DNA of 34,684 nucleotides from a virus. Shown here one piece after another: positions 16,074 to 23,257 of the stretch. The notes under the pieces were generated by a model. The model saw only the letters and a program-made list of their open reading frames with translations. It had not been told where the DNA came from and ran no database searches. Location: the IMG/VR virus record IMGVR_UViG_3300008107_000931, positions 1 through 34,684 of that record. One strand, written 5' to 3'. Position numbers and translations under genes: made by a program. Position 1 is the first letter of the stretch. The number at the start of each line of letters is the position of its first letter.

Positions 16074-17942
16074 TTAGTTTTTTGCTAACCCATACCTACG
16101 GTGTGCGCCACCGTCAGCGTCCAATGGAATGCCCGGCATATAAGGCGGCTCCATAGTCATTTGAGCCAAGACCCAAGTCTTAGCTTCTTGCACCTCTGCA
16201 TCAGGAACCACAACGATCTGCTCGTCATGCACTGTTCCCGCCACAAAGTATCTCTTTGCAGTACGCACCATACCATCAGTCATCACGCATCTCGCTACGC
16301 CCTGCGTGACATTGTTGGTTATTTTGGGTAGCTCGATCTCGCCCTTGCGGTAGATCAGGCACTTGTGCTTGTACTCCCGCCCCTTGTACAGACACTCACC
16401 AATAAGCTGAGTGTTTAAGTCCCAAAAATCCACAACAGGTGTTGCCGTTGATCGGTATTTGTCGATGATGGCCTTGGCCGCTAGACAATGGATGACCAAC
16501 TCCTTGGTCGTGCAGGTGTGCGGGATGTCTTGGAGCTTCTCCGCGTTGACTTCCCAATCAAGGAATTTCTGCGCTGCTTGCTGAGTAACACCAAGCTTTT
16601 TTGCGAAGGCCAAGTCGTAGCGTTGTGGTGGCGCCCCAAGGAATCCTGTGAGGAGTTGAGAACTAAAAGCCGCCCAGCCAAGACCGTATCCACAGCCAAG
16701 CAACGCGCTCTTCGCAGATTGCCGAAGGTCAGGGTGAGACTCCTTACTAAGTCCGGGTATGTTGAACATCTGCGCTCCGAACGCGGCGTAAGGGTCACCA
16801 CCGGCCCTGAAGATGTCCAGCATGTCTGTGTAGTCTGAAAGCCACGCCAGAACTCGCGGCTCAATCTGCGATAGATCTCCGACGACGAGTTGGTGGCCAG
16901 CGGGAGCCATAATCGCTTTGCGAAGGAACGAGCCTCGCTTGAGGTTTTGCATGTTGATGGCCGAACCCTTACTCGCCGTCCACCTACCCGTCTGCGCACC
17001 GTAGTATGAGAGAGGGACTGGTAAGGCTCCGCGTTGACTAATGTCAAGGAATCTCTGAGCCCTTGTACGCTCGGTTGTCGATTTAACCCGAAGACGCGCT
17101 TCACAAAGTAGGGCAACGTCTTCACGTTCACCATTAAGGAGCGCTTGAAATAGGGCATCGTTTTTAGCAAGTGCGAGAGTTTCTTTGCCGGTCGTCTTAC
17201 TTGTCTTGGTTGGCGGAACCACATTGAGTTTCTCAAGTAGTGCAGCAAACTGCGGATTCGATGCCAACGCAGTCTCTTCCACGCCGAGCTTTTGTAATAG
17301 TGCTTCACGTTTTTCCTTTTCATCTAGTATGGCGTCGGTCAGCATGTTGGGGTCAAGCTGCAAGCACGCACGGGTGTACATTTTCAGAGTCATGTCCACA
17401 AGGCGTAACTCCTTCGATGGGTAGGATACAGCCAGCCTTGTGAATATTTCTTCGCACAGAAACACATCATGTTTGCAGTACTCAGCGAGTTCTCTTTCGA
17501 GCGTGGCGTCCAACTCGTGAACTCCGTTAGTTGAATGAACCGCTGTTCCCTTATCGGGGAGACCGAAGTCTCTAGCAAGTTTTGCAAGTGAATTTCCAAC
17601 TTCCACGCCCCGTAAAGCTCGCGCCATCGATAGCGTGTCGAAGATGAAACATGGTCGGGCGTTGTACTTCCACTCCATAATTGATACATCGAACTGTGCG
17701 TTATGGGCAAGCACTGCGGTTCGTCCCCAGTCGACCCCATCAAGGTACTCACGTAACTCTGCATCTCCAAACCATCTAATTGGTTCATCGCTTCCGTATA
17801 CATGGACGCAAGCTCCGAACGCTCTAAATTTATCATGGCGTATGTACTCCTCTGTTGTCATCTTGCTGAGCGTGTAACCTTCCTTGGTGTCCCAGTAGGT
17901 TTCGAAGTCGATCGTGATGATCTGTTTATATGGTGCGCTCAT
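16074..17942 (-). CDS. polA: Family A DNA polymerase with 3'-5' exonuclease domain
   Basis: A 622-residue replicative polymerase. Exonuclease domain (about 1-170): DFE with Asp12 and Glu14, HNAQFD with Asp85, and YCKHD with Tyr155 and Asp159, a complete DEDDy set. Polymerase domain: motif A VVGDLSQIEPR (Asp356), motif B RQSAKSALLGCGYG (Arg407, Lys411, Tyr419) and motif C VHDE (Asp573, Glu574). There is no 5'-3' exonuclease domain, as usual for phage enzymes. Leu415 occupies the position of E. coli Pol I Phe762, a residue that affects nucleotide selection. GGGAG precedes the start, which lies within the 3' end of the upstream gene. Assignment is firm. Confidence 0.96.
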   Translation of the reverse strand: MSAPYKQIITIDFETYWDTKEGYTLSKMTTEEYIRHDKFRAFGACVHVYGSDEPIRWFGDAELREYLDGVDWGRTAVLAHNAQFDVSIMEWKYNARPCFIFDTLSMARALRGVEVGNSLAKLARDFGLPDKGTAVHSTNGVHELDATLERELAEYCKHDVFLCEEIFTRLAVSYPSKELRLVDMTLKMYTRACLQLDPNMLTDAILDEKEKREALLQKLGVEETALASNPQFAALLEKLNVVPPTKTSKTTGKETLALAKNDALFQALLNGEREDVALLCEARLRVKSTTERTRAQRFLDISQRGALPVPLSYYGAQTGRWTASKGSAINMQNLKRGSFLRKAIMAPAGHQLVVGDLSQIEPRVLAWLSDYTDMLDIFRAGGDPYAAFGAQMFNIPGLSKESHPDLRQSAKSALLGCGYGLGWAAFSSQLLTGFLGAPPQRYDLAFAKKLGVTQQAAQKFLDWEVNAEKLQDIPHTCTTKELVIHCLAAKAIIDKYRSTATPVVDFWDLNTQLIGECLYKGREYKHKCLIYRKGEIELPKITNNVTQGVARCVMTDGMVRTAKRYFVAGTVHDEQIVVVPDAEVQEAKTWVLAQMTMEPPYMPGIPLDADGGAHRRYGLAKN

Positions 17943-18141
17943 TCTTCTCCCTTAGTTTTGCTTCAATGGCTCGGGCCAGTTCCATGTTGGCAGCCCACCC
18001 GACTCGGTATATCTCACCGATCTCTTCGCTGGTCAGGTTGACCCACTCACGCTTCTCTACCACGTCAACTGTTTCGTCAGCTACTCGGCTGTCGTAGCAA
18101 GCGCATCCACGCTCCCAGCATCCTCTGTCAATTATTGTCAT
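17926..18141 (-). CDS. Small hypothetical protein, paralogue of the neighbouring gene
   Basis: A 71-residue protein with an N-terminal Cys-rich stretch (GCWERGCACYD) and a C-terminal half EWVNLTSEEIGEIYRVGW followed by ARAIEAKLREKN. That half matches the C-terminus of the next gene upstream (WTGLTYEEQ and AIEAKLKEKN), so the two probably arose by duplication or domain shuffling. Function unknown. It overlaps the polymerase start by 17 bases and the upstream gene by 4 (ATGA), so it is part of a coupled operon. Confidence 0.7.
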   Translation of the reverse strand: MTIIDRGCWERGCACYDSRVADETVDVVEKREWVNLTSEEIGEIYRVGWAANMELARAIEAKLREKNERTI

Positions 18142-18362
18142 GTGTTCTTCTCCTTAAGTTTGGCTTCAATGGCGTTGTAAAAATGACCCCATCCATCCAT
18201 GTCGTGTTTCTTGTAAAGCTCACGCTGCTCCTCATACGTCAGCCCAGTCCATGTGCGCGGTAGATACAAAGGCCACACCTGACCAAGCGGTGTAAACAAA
18301 GGGCTGTCTTTGTCTGTGCTGACCATGCCGTTAGTTGGGTCGTACCATGCTATTTGTTTCAA
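18138..18362 (-). CDS. Small hypothetical protein with TTG start
   Basis: A 74-residue protein of unknown function. The start codon is TTG at 18362; AAGGAGAAC lies about 8 bases upstream and the codon overlaps the upstream stop (TTGA), which fixes the start despite the rare codon. The C-terminal half (WTGLTYEEQRELYKKHD then NAIEAKLKEKN) is shared with the following gene. The motif looks like a short helical adaptor common in small phage proteins, but no function can be assigned. Confidence 0.7.
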   Translation of the reverse strand: MKQIAWYDPTNGMVSTDKDSPLFTPLGQVWPLYLPRTWTGLTYEEQRELYKKHDMDGWGHFYNAIEAKLKEKNT

Positions 18363-18655
18363 TTAAAGTTCTCCTTGGGTGGTGCGTCCATAAGATTTAA
18401 AAAGCCGAAAAAATCGTTTGCCGCCAACATGAGTTGCGACGCCTCCATCTCGTTACAGTTGAGGGTAACGACTCCTGCCATCTGATCTTCAGCGCGGCCA
18501 ACGATGACCACGCCTTGCGCTTTACCTTCGCCATAGCACATCACCAGTTTGTGGATAAGTAGCTTGAAGTGTGCTTGCTCTTCGTCTGACATGGCCGTCA
18601 CCCTGCGGTGCAGTTCTGCCTCAGACATTGAGCCTTCATAGTCCTCGTAGTTCAT
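18359..18655 (-). CDS. Hypothetical protein
   Basis: A 98-residue acidic protein. Residues 8-40 look helical (SEAELHRRVTAMSDEEQAHF), and the centre VVIVGRAEDQMAGVVTLN looks like β-strands, followed by a helix EASQLMLAAND. No motif recognised. AAGGAG sits before the ATG. It starts inside the 3' end of the VRR-NUC gene and its stop overlaps the TTG start of the next gene, so it is translated within the same operon. Confidence 0.7.
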   Translation of the reverse strand: MNYEDYEGSMSEAELHRRVTAMSDEEQAHFKLLIHKLVMCYGEGKAQGVVIVGRAEDQMAGVVTLNCNEMEASQLMLAANDFFGFLNLMDAPPKENFN

Positions 18656-18947
18656 TTTGTTTCTCCTTGAGCAATAGCTCTAAGTCCGGTATGTTGTGCT
18701 CACGGGCAATGAATACTGTCCCGCCATGGTTGAGGATGGCGTTGAGTTCTCTGTCCTGTAGCGCAGTGGTCTGCCCCTTGCCTGCCTTGCACTCGATGGC
18801 GATGAAGTGTCCGTCCATGCAGCCAATGATGTCAGGTATCCCTGCACGGCCAAAGCCGTTAGCAGGGGGCATGAAGTGGTACACGCCTAGCTTGTCAAGC
18901 AACAGCCGTACCGCCTTCTTTACTTTCCACTCAGGTGTCGAGGCCAT
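18636..18947 (-). CDS. VRR-NUC domain nuclease
   Basis: A stand-alone VRR-NUC protein of 103 residues. The sequence has the PD-(D/E)XK core: GRAGIPDIIG with the catalytic Asp, then HFIAIECKAGKGQ supplying E-x-K, then a helix with TALQDRELNAIL and the strand GGTVFIAR. Such phage proteins are predicted structure-specific nucleases that act on branched DNA. I chose ATG 18947 because MASTPEWKVKKAV looks like the usual family N-terminus; the ATG at 18959 would add four residues. The start overlaps the preceding gene by 17 bases. Confidence 0.87.
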   Translation of the reverse strand: MASTPEWKVKKAVRLLLDKLGVYHFMPPANGFGRAGIPDIIGCMDGHFIAIECKAGKGQTTALQDRELNAILNHGGTVFIAREHNIPDLELLLKEKQNELRGL

Positions 18948-19191
18948 CGCGTCCCCCATTGGCTTCTACATACCTTGTCAGGTTGACCTCGGGGTTGCCA
19001 AAAGTTACGCCGTCATTGGCGATCTCTCTGTTGAGTAGTTCAAACGCTTTCAACAAAGTCCTGTACCCATAGGCGTCCGTTGCCTTCTTCACATCAGGCA
19101 AGAAAACAGCGCTAGGGTCTGACGCCAGTATGAGGTACAAGAGCCGCAAGATTATCCAATCTTTCTTTTTAAGATTTTCTACATCAGTCAT
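18931..19191 (-). CDS. Hypothetical protein, predicted helical
   Basis: An 86-residue protein with helix-rich sequence: LKKKDWIILRLLYLILASDP, then LPDVKKATDAYGYRTLLKAFELLNRE split over two helices. The pattern could be a winged-helix-like fold but no motif is diagnostic. Both ends overlap neighbours (8 bases upstream, 17 downstream), as in the rest of this operon. Function unknown. Confidence 0.68.
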   Translation of the reverse strand: MTDVENLKKKDWIILRLLYLILASDPSAVFLPDVKKATDAYGYRTLLKAFELLNREIANDGVTFGNPEVNLTRYVEANGGRDGLDT

Positions 19192-19405
19192 TGATCTCTC
19201 TCTTTCTGTTTAGAAATGCCGCATCAGCAGGGTTTTGCAAACGCGCCAGTTCGTTGTCGTAGTACTTCTTGGGCATGGGTGCTTTCTTATCAAGCAAGCC
19301 ACGCAACCATTCAGCACCGCCTAGTTGGTTAAGTATGATCCACTGTCTGTCAGACATTCGGACTTGTCTTCCTATTAACTTCTCAGGTGGTTTAGGTCTT
19401 GGCAT
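19184..19405 (-). CDS. Small basic hypothetical protein
   Basis: A 73-residue basic protein. It begins MPRPKPPEKLIGRQVRMSD, continues with a hydrophobic helix and a predicted LGGAEWLRGLLDKK segment, and ends with charged residues. The arrangement is reminiscent of ribbon-helix-helix-type small regulators, but this is only a guess. Starts 14 bases inside the upstream gene. Function unknown. Confidence 0.65.
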   Translation of the reverse strand: MPRPKPPEKLIGRQVRMSDRQWIILNQLGGAEWLRGLLDKKAPMPKKYYDNELARLQNPADAAFLNRKREIND

Positions 19406-19583
19406 TCTTTAAGTTCCTGCTTATTACTCCGTTGGCCCAGCATCTTGCGCAGTGCCATTTAGTTTGGCTCAGTTGAATCCCGCCCTCGGGTGGTTTCGTT
19501 TCATTGCACCGTGCACACTCTTTGTACTTGTGCACGGGTTGCGTGCTACCAATAGCCAACTGCCGCCTAACAAAACCGTTCAT
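19392..19583 (-). CDS. Small zinc-ribbon protein
   Basis: A 63-residue protein with two CXXC knuckles, ECARCNETKPP and WHCARCW, spaced about 20 residues apart, a classic zinc-ribbon arrangement. Such mini-proteins in phages often bind nucleic acids or host RNA polymerase, but no partner is indicated. Its ATG overlaps the stop of the preceding gene (ATGA), so its translation is coupled. Confidence 0.72.
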   Translation of the reverse strand: MNGFVRRQLAIGSTQPVHKYKECARCNETKPPEGGIQLSQTKWHCARCWANGVISRNLKNAKT

Positions 19584-19771
19584 GTTTTCATGTCCCTCAC
19601 ATACGTGGCAAAGCTGTGTGCTGTGTCACCAAAGGCAATGCGCATGGCATCGAACTCAAGCGCCACTTCCTCAAGCACGGCGTTGCGTATCATCGGGTCT
19701 GGTTTGATTTGCACTTTGGGCGTGCCAAAGATGTTGTCAAAATCTTCTTTGTTAAATAGTGTGTCACTCAT
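19580..19771 (-). CDS. Small acidic hypothetical protein
   Basis: A 63-residue acidic, predicted helical protein (IRNAVLEEVALEFDAMRIAF). No recognised domain. Start and stop both overlap neighbours by 4 bases (ATGA), so it belongs to the coupled block that begins at 20226. Function unknown. Confidence 0.65.
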   Translation of the reverse strand: MSDTLFNKEDFDNIFGTPKVQIKPDPMIRNAVLEEVALEFDAMRIAFGDTAHSFATYVRDMKT

Positions 19772-20226
19772 ATGCGCGCCTCTGCTTCCTCTTTAAATTG
19801 GCGGTGTTTAAGTTCTGTGTCAAGTTGCACAATCAGCTTGGCAAGGTCTATATCAATCAGGTGCAGCTTCTTCGTCCAGCGGGCGATGGTCAACTGGATG
19901 TCGTGCATGAACTCTTCCTTCATGTCTTCGTTGCCAAGCACGTTGGCCGTCATGCGGTAGCCGCCGCCAGACTCTCGATCAGAGGGCAAGCTGATAAATG
20001 CACGGACATGGGTAGGGGTGCTGTCCAGCACTGTGATCTTGCATCTCTGAATCAATGACCGCGCCTGTTCCCTTCGGAACTGCTTGGCCGCCTCGGTGTC
20101 GTCCCATTCAAAGTGACGATGCAGAATGTTGTCTTCATCCTGCGCCGCCTGTAAGACGTCATCAATCATCAGCACGCCGTTGTTGCGGCGTGCCATCTGT
20201 TCTAAATACTTGCGTTCTTCATTCAT
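19768..20226 (-). CDS. Conserved phage hypothetical protein
   Basis: A 152-residue protein. I set the start at 20226 because AAGGAGAAAA lies immediately upstream; the frame stays open further, but that part is the pentamer-repeat tract and is not coding-like. The sequence NNGVLMIDDVLQAAQDE followed by HFEWDDTEAAKQFRREQ recalls a family of unassigned phage proteins with a WDD-centred motif. The second half is strand-rich, then a charged helix. It is the first gene after the repeat tract in the direction of transcription, so that tract would be part of its 5' leader if transcription reads through. Function unknown. Confidence 0.75.
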   Translation of the reverse strand: MNEERKYLEQMARRNNGVLMIDDVLQAAQDEDNILHRHFEWDDTEAAKQFRREQARSLIQRCKITVLDSTPTHVRAFISLPSDRESGGGYRMTANVLGNEDMKEEFMHDIQLTIARWTKKLHLIDIDLAKLIVQLDTELKHRQFKEEAEARI

Positions 20227-20255
20227 AGTTTTCTCCTTGTTAAAAAATAAAGGGG

Positions 20256-21005
20256 TGCCTGCTATTCCGTGCCTTGCTCCGCCACACCCCGCCCAACCCG
20301 AACACGCCCCGCCACTCCCCACGGTGCCTGCCAAGCCCTACCACACCATGCCTAAACGAGCCATACTGTTTGCCGTGCCTGCCGTACCTTGCAGTACCAC
20401 ACCACGCCTGACCGCGCCTCGCCTCGCCTGCCTTGCTGTGCCCATCCGCGCCATACCCTTCCAGACCATGCCTCGCCTGCCGTGCTGTGCCAAACCTGTC
20501 CATGCCTTACCATGCCTAGCCTTGCCATGCCTGCCTTGCCAAACCGGGCCCGACCGCTCCTAGCCAATCCCGGCCACGCCTGCCATGCGAAACCACACCT
20601 TATCAAGCCGAGCCTGACCGCGCCGATCCGCGCCTATCCATGCCTGCCTTGCCGAGCCAAACCGGTCGCTACCAAGCCCCGCCATAACGAGCCGTGCCTG
20701 CCTTGCCATGCCTCACTCGTCCTAGCCAGTCCTCGCCCCGCCAGTCCTCGCCTGCCTTGCCATGCCAAACCGAGCCGTGCCTTGCCATGCCTTACCGCGC
20801 CTTGACGAACCAAGCCTGCCATGCTATTCCTCTCCAAGCCACACCGCGCCAGACCCTTCCGCGCCGAGCCCCGCCAGTCCTGCCTTGCGAAACCACACCG
20901 CGCCAGACCCTTCCGCTTCGAGCCGCGCCAGTCCTGCCGTGCCCAGCCACACCATACCGCGCCAAGCCAAGCCGTAACGAACCGCTACGCACCTAGCCTG
21001 CCTCG
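20256..21005. repeat. Pentamer-phased CCNNN degenerate repeat tract (non-coding)
   Basis: About 750 bases in which the plus strand has CC roughly every 5 bases, usually as GCCNN or CCNNN, for some 150 units, with occasional 4-base steps at CCTGCC that shift the phase. From 20583 to 20639, for example, nearly every fifth position starts CC or a one-base variant. The minus strand is correspondingly GG-periodic. A 54-base tandem duplication is embedded near 20841 and 20895 (ACACCGCGCCAGACCCTTCC in both). Nearly all six frames stay open because of the base composition, giving low-complexity Pro/Cys/Ala/His or Gly/Arg/Ala peptides; I take none as genes. It lies between two minus-strand genes. Function unknown; see findings. 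Confidence 0.9.
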
Positions 21006-21014
21006 GTGTTCAGC

Positions 21015-21683
21015 TTACTGGATACTGAACTTGGCTTTGACAGCAACCTCTCGATTGCTCTCCACTACTTGGAACAGACCGAACCCACATCCAGCGCTAG
21101 CCTTACTGTCGGGTCTGCCTGCACCAATCCCTACTTGTAAGCCGCAACGACTCACAAGGTTAATTACATCCACCATCTTAAACTGATCCATGTCGAACCT
21201 GACACGCAGTTTGGCCGCCCACTCACGATACATTGGACGCGAGCGTACATCGACCACGCCTGTTGCATTTCTAGTGTGCGCTGTGTACACATCGCTCTTG
21301 CCATAGATACGCACAAGCGGTATGCCGTCTTGCTTGTCCCAACCATCCGCTTCCACGAACGTCGAGAGCTTTGCAAGCGTCATCTTGAACCCAACCAGAC
21401 GGCACGCTGAGATCATGGCCGCACGGAATGCGGCGGCGTTAACACCCTCCCAGTTCTCCATACTGCGGTAGCGTGCGTCTTCTGCCTCTCTGTCATAGTC
21501 GCGGGCTTCACGTACCTTCTTGCTCTTGGACGATGGGCCCTCCTGCATCTTGGCCATGAGTTCGGCCTTCTTGCTAAAGCGCTCCACCACCAGCGGTGCA
21601 ATGCCCTCCAGTATCAAGTCCACAGTAGCAAACTTGGGTGGGGAAATTACGTATGTTGTTTCGATTTGATTTTTGGTAGCCAT
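21015..21683 (-). CDS. Conserved phage protein, possible RAMP/Cas7-like fold
   Basis: A 222-residue protein. After an N-terminal strand region (ATVDLILEGIAPLVVERFS) comes a charged loop, then FRAAMISACRLVGFKMTLAK, and a C-terminal part with INLVSRCGLQVGIGAGRP (174-191) and GCGFGLFQVV (198-207). I recall a widespread phage family with the same order, ending in a GLxVGxGxxRP...GxGxF pattern. The Gly-rich end resembles the G-loop of RAMP/Cas7-like proteins; that fold guess is tentative. AAGGAGAAAA precedes the ATG. Its stop lies about 10 bases from the pentamer-repeat tract. No function is established. Confidence 0.8.
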   Translation of the reverse strand: MATKNQIETTYVISPPKFATVDLILEGIAPLVVERFSKKAELMAKMQEGPSSKSKKVREARDYDREAEDARYRSMENWEGVNAAAFRAAMISACRLVGFKMTLAKLSTFVEADGWDKQDGIPLVRIYGKSDVYTAHTRNATGVVDVRSRPMYREWAAKLRVRFDMDQFKMVDVINLVSRCGLQVGIGAGRPDSKASAGCGFGLFQVVESNREVAVKAKFSIQ

Positions 21684-21709
21684 TTTATTTTCTCCTTGAT
21701 GTTTTTAAA

Positions 21710-22369
21710 TTACGCGCTAAAAATTTGCTTGAGGCGGTCGTACAACTCCCGCGCTTGGAACACAGTCAGCCTCTTAATGATCTCGTCAGGGTCTTGGGTA
21801 CGCACGAGGGAAACCATGCGTTTGTTTACGTCCACACGCGCAGTACCCATGGCATAGGCAGCAGCATCAAGCGCATCTTGGCTAGGTTCAGGCATATTCT
21901 CTAGCTTCTCGCGTAATAGCGCACCAATGCCTGTCACGGCTTTCTTCTCGTACTTGCGTTTAGGTGCTTGTGCTTCTTTCTCCTTGTTAATAGCTTTGAG
22001 GGTTTTGATGGGGCGATACTCATTGATGTCTGCGTAGTGCAGGCCGTTGGTTTCGTGGATCATTTTGTTGCGACGCATCTGCGCGATCAGGCTAGAGACT
22101 GACCCACCCCCGAACCCTTCGTGCTCCAAGGCCGTGATGATCTCCTTGCGTGTGGAGCCGGGGTTGTTCTTGATGTAGTCGAAGGTTACGCGTGATACGT
22201 TGTTAGTCACATTAAAAGTTTTCTTCATGGGAATTCCCTGAGTTGGTACAGAAGAGAGTGAAACTGGTTGCTTTGAAGAAGGAACGGGGACAGGTGTCCC
22301 CTCATCATCATCCCACTCAGTTAGGGTTCTAGTTAGTGCCGATTTGAAGGCGGTTTGGATGTCAGGCAT
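21710..22369 (-). CDS. Winged-helix-type DNA-binding protein
   Basis: A 219-residue protein. The region about 55-115 (VTFDYIKNNPGSTRKEIIT, then GGSVSSLIAQMRRNKMI, then TNGLHYADI) has the helix-helix-recognition helix-wing layout of a winged HTH domain. The C-terminal half is charged and helical. AGGAGG 8 bases before the ATG at 22369 supports that start; an internal ATG at 22228 preceded by AGGGA could give a shorter form. The N-terminal segment contains one of the seven 16-base palindromes, read as DEGTPVPVP. Likely a phage regulator or DNA-handling protein; target unknown. Confidence 0.75.
   Translation of the reverse strand: MPDIQTAFKSALTRTLTEWDDDEGTPVPVPSSKQPVSLSSVPTQGIPMKKTFNVTNNVSRVTFDYIKNNPGSTRKEIITALEHEGFGGGSVSSLIAQMRRNKMIHETNGLHYADINEYRPIKTLKAINKEKEAQAPKRKYEKKAVTGIGALLREKLENMPEPSQDALDAAAYAMGTARVDVNKRMVSLVRTQDPDEIIKRLTVFQARELYDRLKQIFSA
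22286..22301. repeat. 16-base palindrome, copy 1
   Basis: GGGGACAGGTGTCCCC, two 7-base arms around a 2-base centre, inside the coding sequence of the winged-helix gene. A 15-mer, GTGAAACTGGTTGCT, lies 12 bases to the left and recurs next to copy 3. Confidence 0.9.
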
Positions 22370-22580
22370 TTGAGGTTCCTCCTGTAAGTAGCATGACGAT
22401 TACGATGAAAGCAATGAGTCCAATGGACTGTATTGTGGTGAGTAGTAGATCATCCATCCCCTGCTTGTCGCCAAGCAATATGCCCTGTATCCAGTCGGAC
22501 TCAGGCGTACATTCAGGGGGTGGTGGTGTATAGGTAAGGCCAATCTTGACCTTACCCGTGTCGTAGGGTGTGTTTTGCAT
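22362..22580 (-). CDS. Small single-pass membrane protein
   Basis: A 72-residue protein with a hydrophilic, Pro-rich N-terminal half (LTYTPPPPECTPESDW) and one C-terminal membrane helix (SIGLIAFIVIVMLLTGG). AAGGAGAAAAT precedes the ATG and the stop overlaps the winged-helix gene by 8 bases. It could be a small host-membrane factor or, less likely, a spanin- or holin-like protein; nothing in the sequence decides. Confidence 0.75.
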   Translation of the reverse strand: MQNTPYDTGKVKIGLTYTPPPPECTPESDWIQGILLGDKQGMDDLLLTTIQSIGLIAFIVIVMLLTGGTSNA

Positions 22581-22626
22581 TATTTTCTCCTTGTGTGTGC
22601 ATTATTTGTCCAAGAGTAGACAGATG

Positions 22627-22719
22627 TCAATAGGGTCTCCAATAATAAATATCGGTTATTAGTACTATTACCGCAACTAAAAGTACTACTCTTTCTAGTT
22701 TTTCCCATGGTGTCAGCAT
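22627..22719 (-). CDS. 30-residue single-pass membrane microprotein
   Basis: A tiny gene coding MLTPWEKLERVVLLVAVIVL plus a short polar tail (ITDIYYWRPY): one transmembrane helix flanked by charged and aromatic residues. Its ATG overlaps the 3' end of the upstream gene by 7 bases and GAGGAGG lies about 8 bases before it, good evidence of real translation. Too short for family assignment. Confidence 0.62.
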   Translation of the reverse strand: MLTPWEKLERVVLLVAVIVLITDIYYWRPY

Positions 22720-22892
22720 GATGCGTCCTCCTCGTCAGCTTTTAATTGTTTGATCCACGCATCAATGGCCTGCTCATCGTAGAACGTGAGTATCCAATCA
22801 GCCAACTCATGCACAGGGTTTTGTAGCAAACAGTCGTACAGCTTATCCAATGCGTCCTTGCCGTAGCGTGCTTCAATTTCTTCTGGTGTCAT
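22713..22892 (-). CDS. Small acidic hypothetical protein
   Basis: A 59-residue protein (MTPEEIEARYGKDALDKLYD, then PVHELADWILTFYDEQ, ending LKADEEDASC), predicted all-helical and acidic. The ATG overlaps the stop of the upstream gene (ATGA) and the stop overlaps the membrane microprotein start, so three genes are coupled. Function unknown. Confidence 0.7.
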   Translation of the reverse strand: MTPEEIEARYGKDALDKLYDCLLQNPVHELADWILTFYDEQAIDAWIKQLKADEEDASC

Positions 22893-23257
22893 TTGAATGT
22901 CTCCTTGATGTAATCGTTAGCCTCACGCTTGGTATCGAACCCTCGATACTCGCCCTCCTCATCTATCCACTCACCCGAGAAGTTTTTGCCAAAGATGACC
23001 CAGATGTCACCTACCCTCTCAGGTTCCCAACAGTTCTGGTCATTGAACCCTTCCATGTATAGCTGGTGCACAACCTTCTTGCACGTTGTATCGTCCACAC
23101 CCGTAAGCCTCTCCAACTCAGCGGGGTGGTTCTCTTCAAGTAGCAACGCTATCTTGTCTTTGAAACTATCCATCTCTTCCTCCTTTTGTGCTTGCTCATC
23201 GAGCATGCGTTGATGATCTGCCAACATGTTGGCGTAGTGTGTGTCTAGTCCGTTCAT
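22889..23257 (-). CDS. Hypothetical protein
   Basis: A 122-residue protein. I chose the ATG at 23257, which overlaps the upstream stop (ATGA) and has GGGAG 5 bases upstream; an ATG four codons earlier lies inside the upstream gene. The N-terminal half is helical and charged (LDEQAQKEEEMDSFKDKIAL), the C-terminal part has a small strand-helix unit IWVIFGKNFSGEW then GFDTKREANDYIKE. Function unknown. Confidence 0.7.
   Translation of the reverse strand: MNGLDTHYANMLADHQRMLDEQAQKEEEMDSFKDKIALLLEENHPAELERLTGVDDTTCKKVVHQLYMEGFNDQNCWEPERVGDIWVIFGKNFSGEWIDEEGEYRGFDTKREANDYIKETFK

Noticed and set aside
16481-17323. Second minus-strand frame of 280 codons within the polymerase gene
   Set aside because: It is an out-of-frame shadow of the polymerase, whose motifs A, B and C and exonuclease motifs are intact in the other frame; the product is Arg/Ser-rich with no motif.
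20256-21005. CRISPR array
   Set aside because: There are no identical repeats with regular spacers; the periodicity is 5 bases. The Cas4-like nuclease alone is common in phages.
20126-21186. Several overlapping frames rich in Pro, Cys, Ala, His (plus) or Gly, Arg, Ala (minus)
   Set aside because: Most frames on both strands are open because of the CCNNN repeat; peptides have a 5-residue rhythm imposed by DNA, and no ribosome site is seen.
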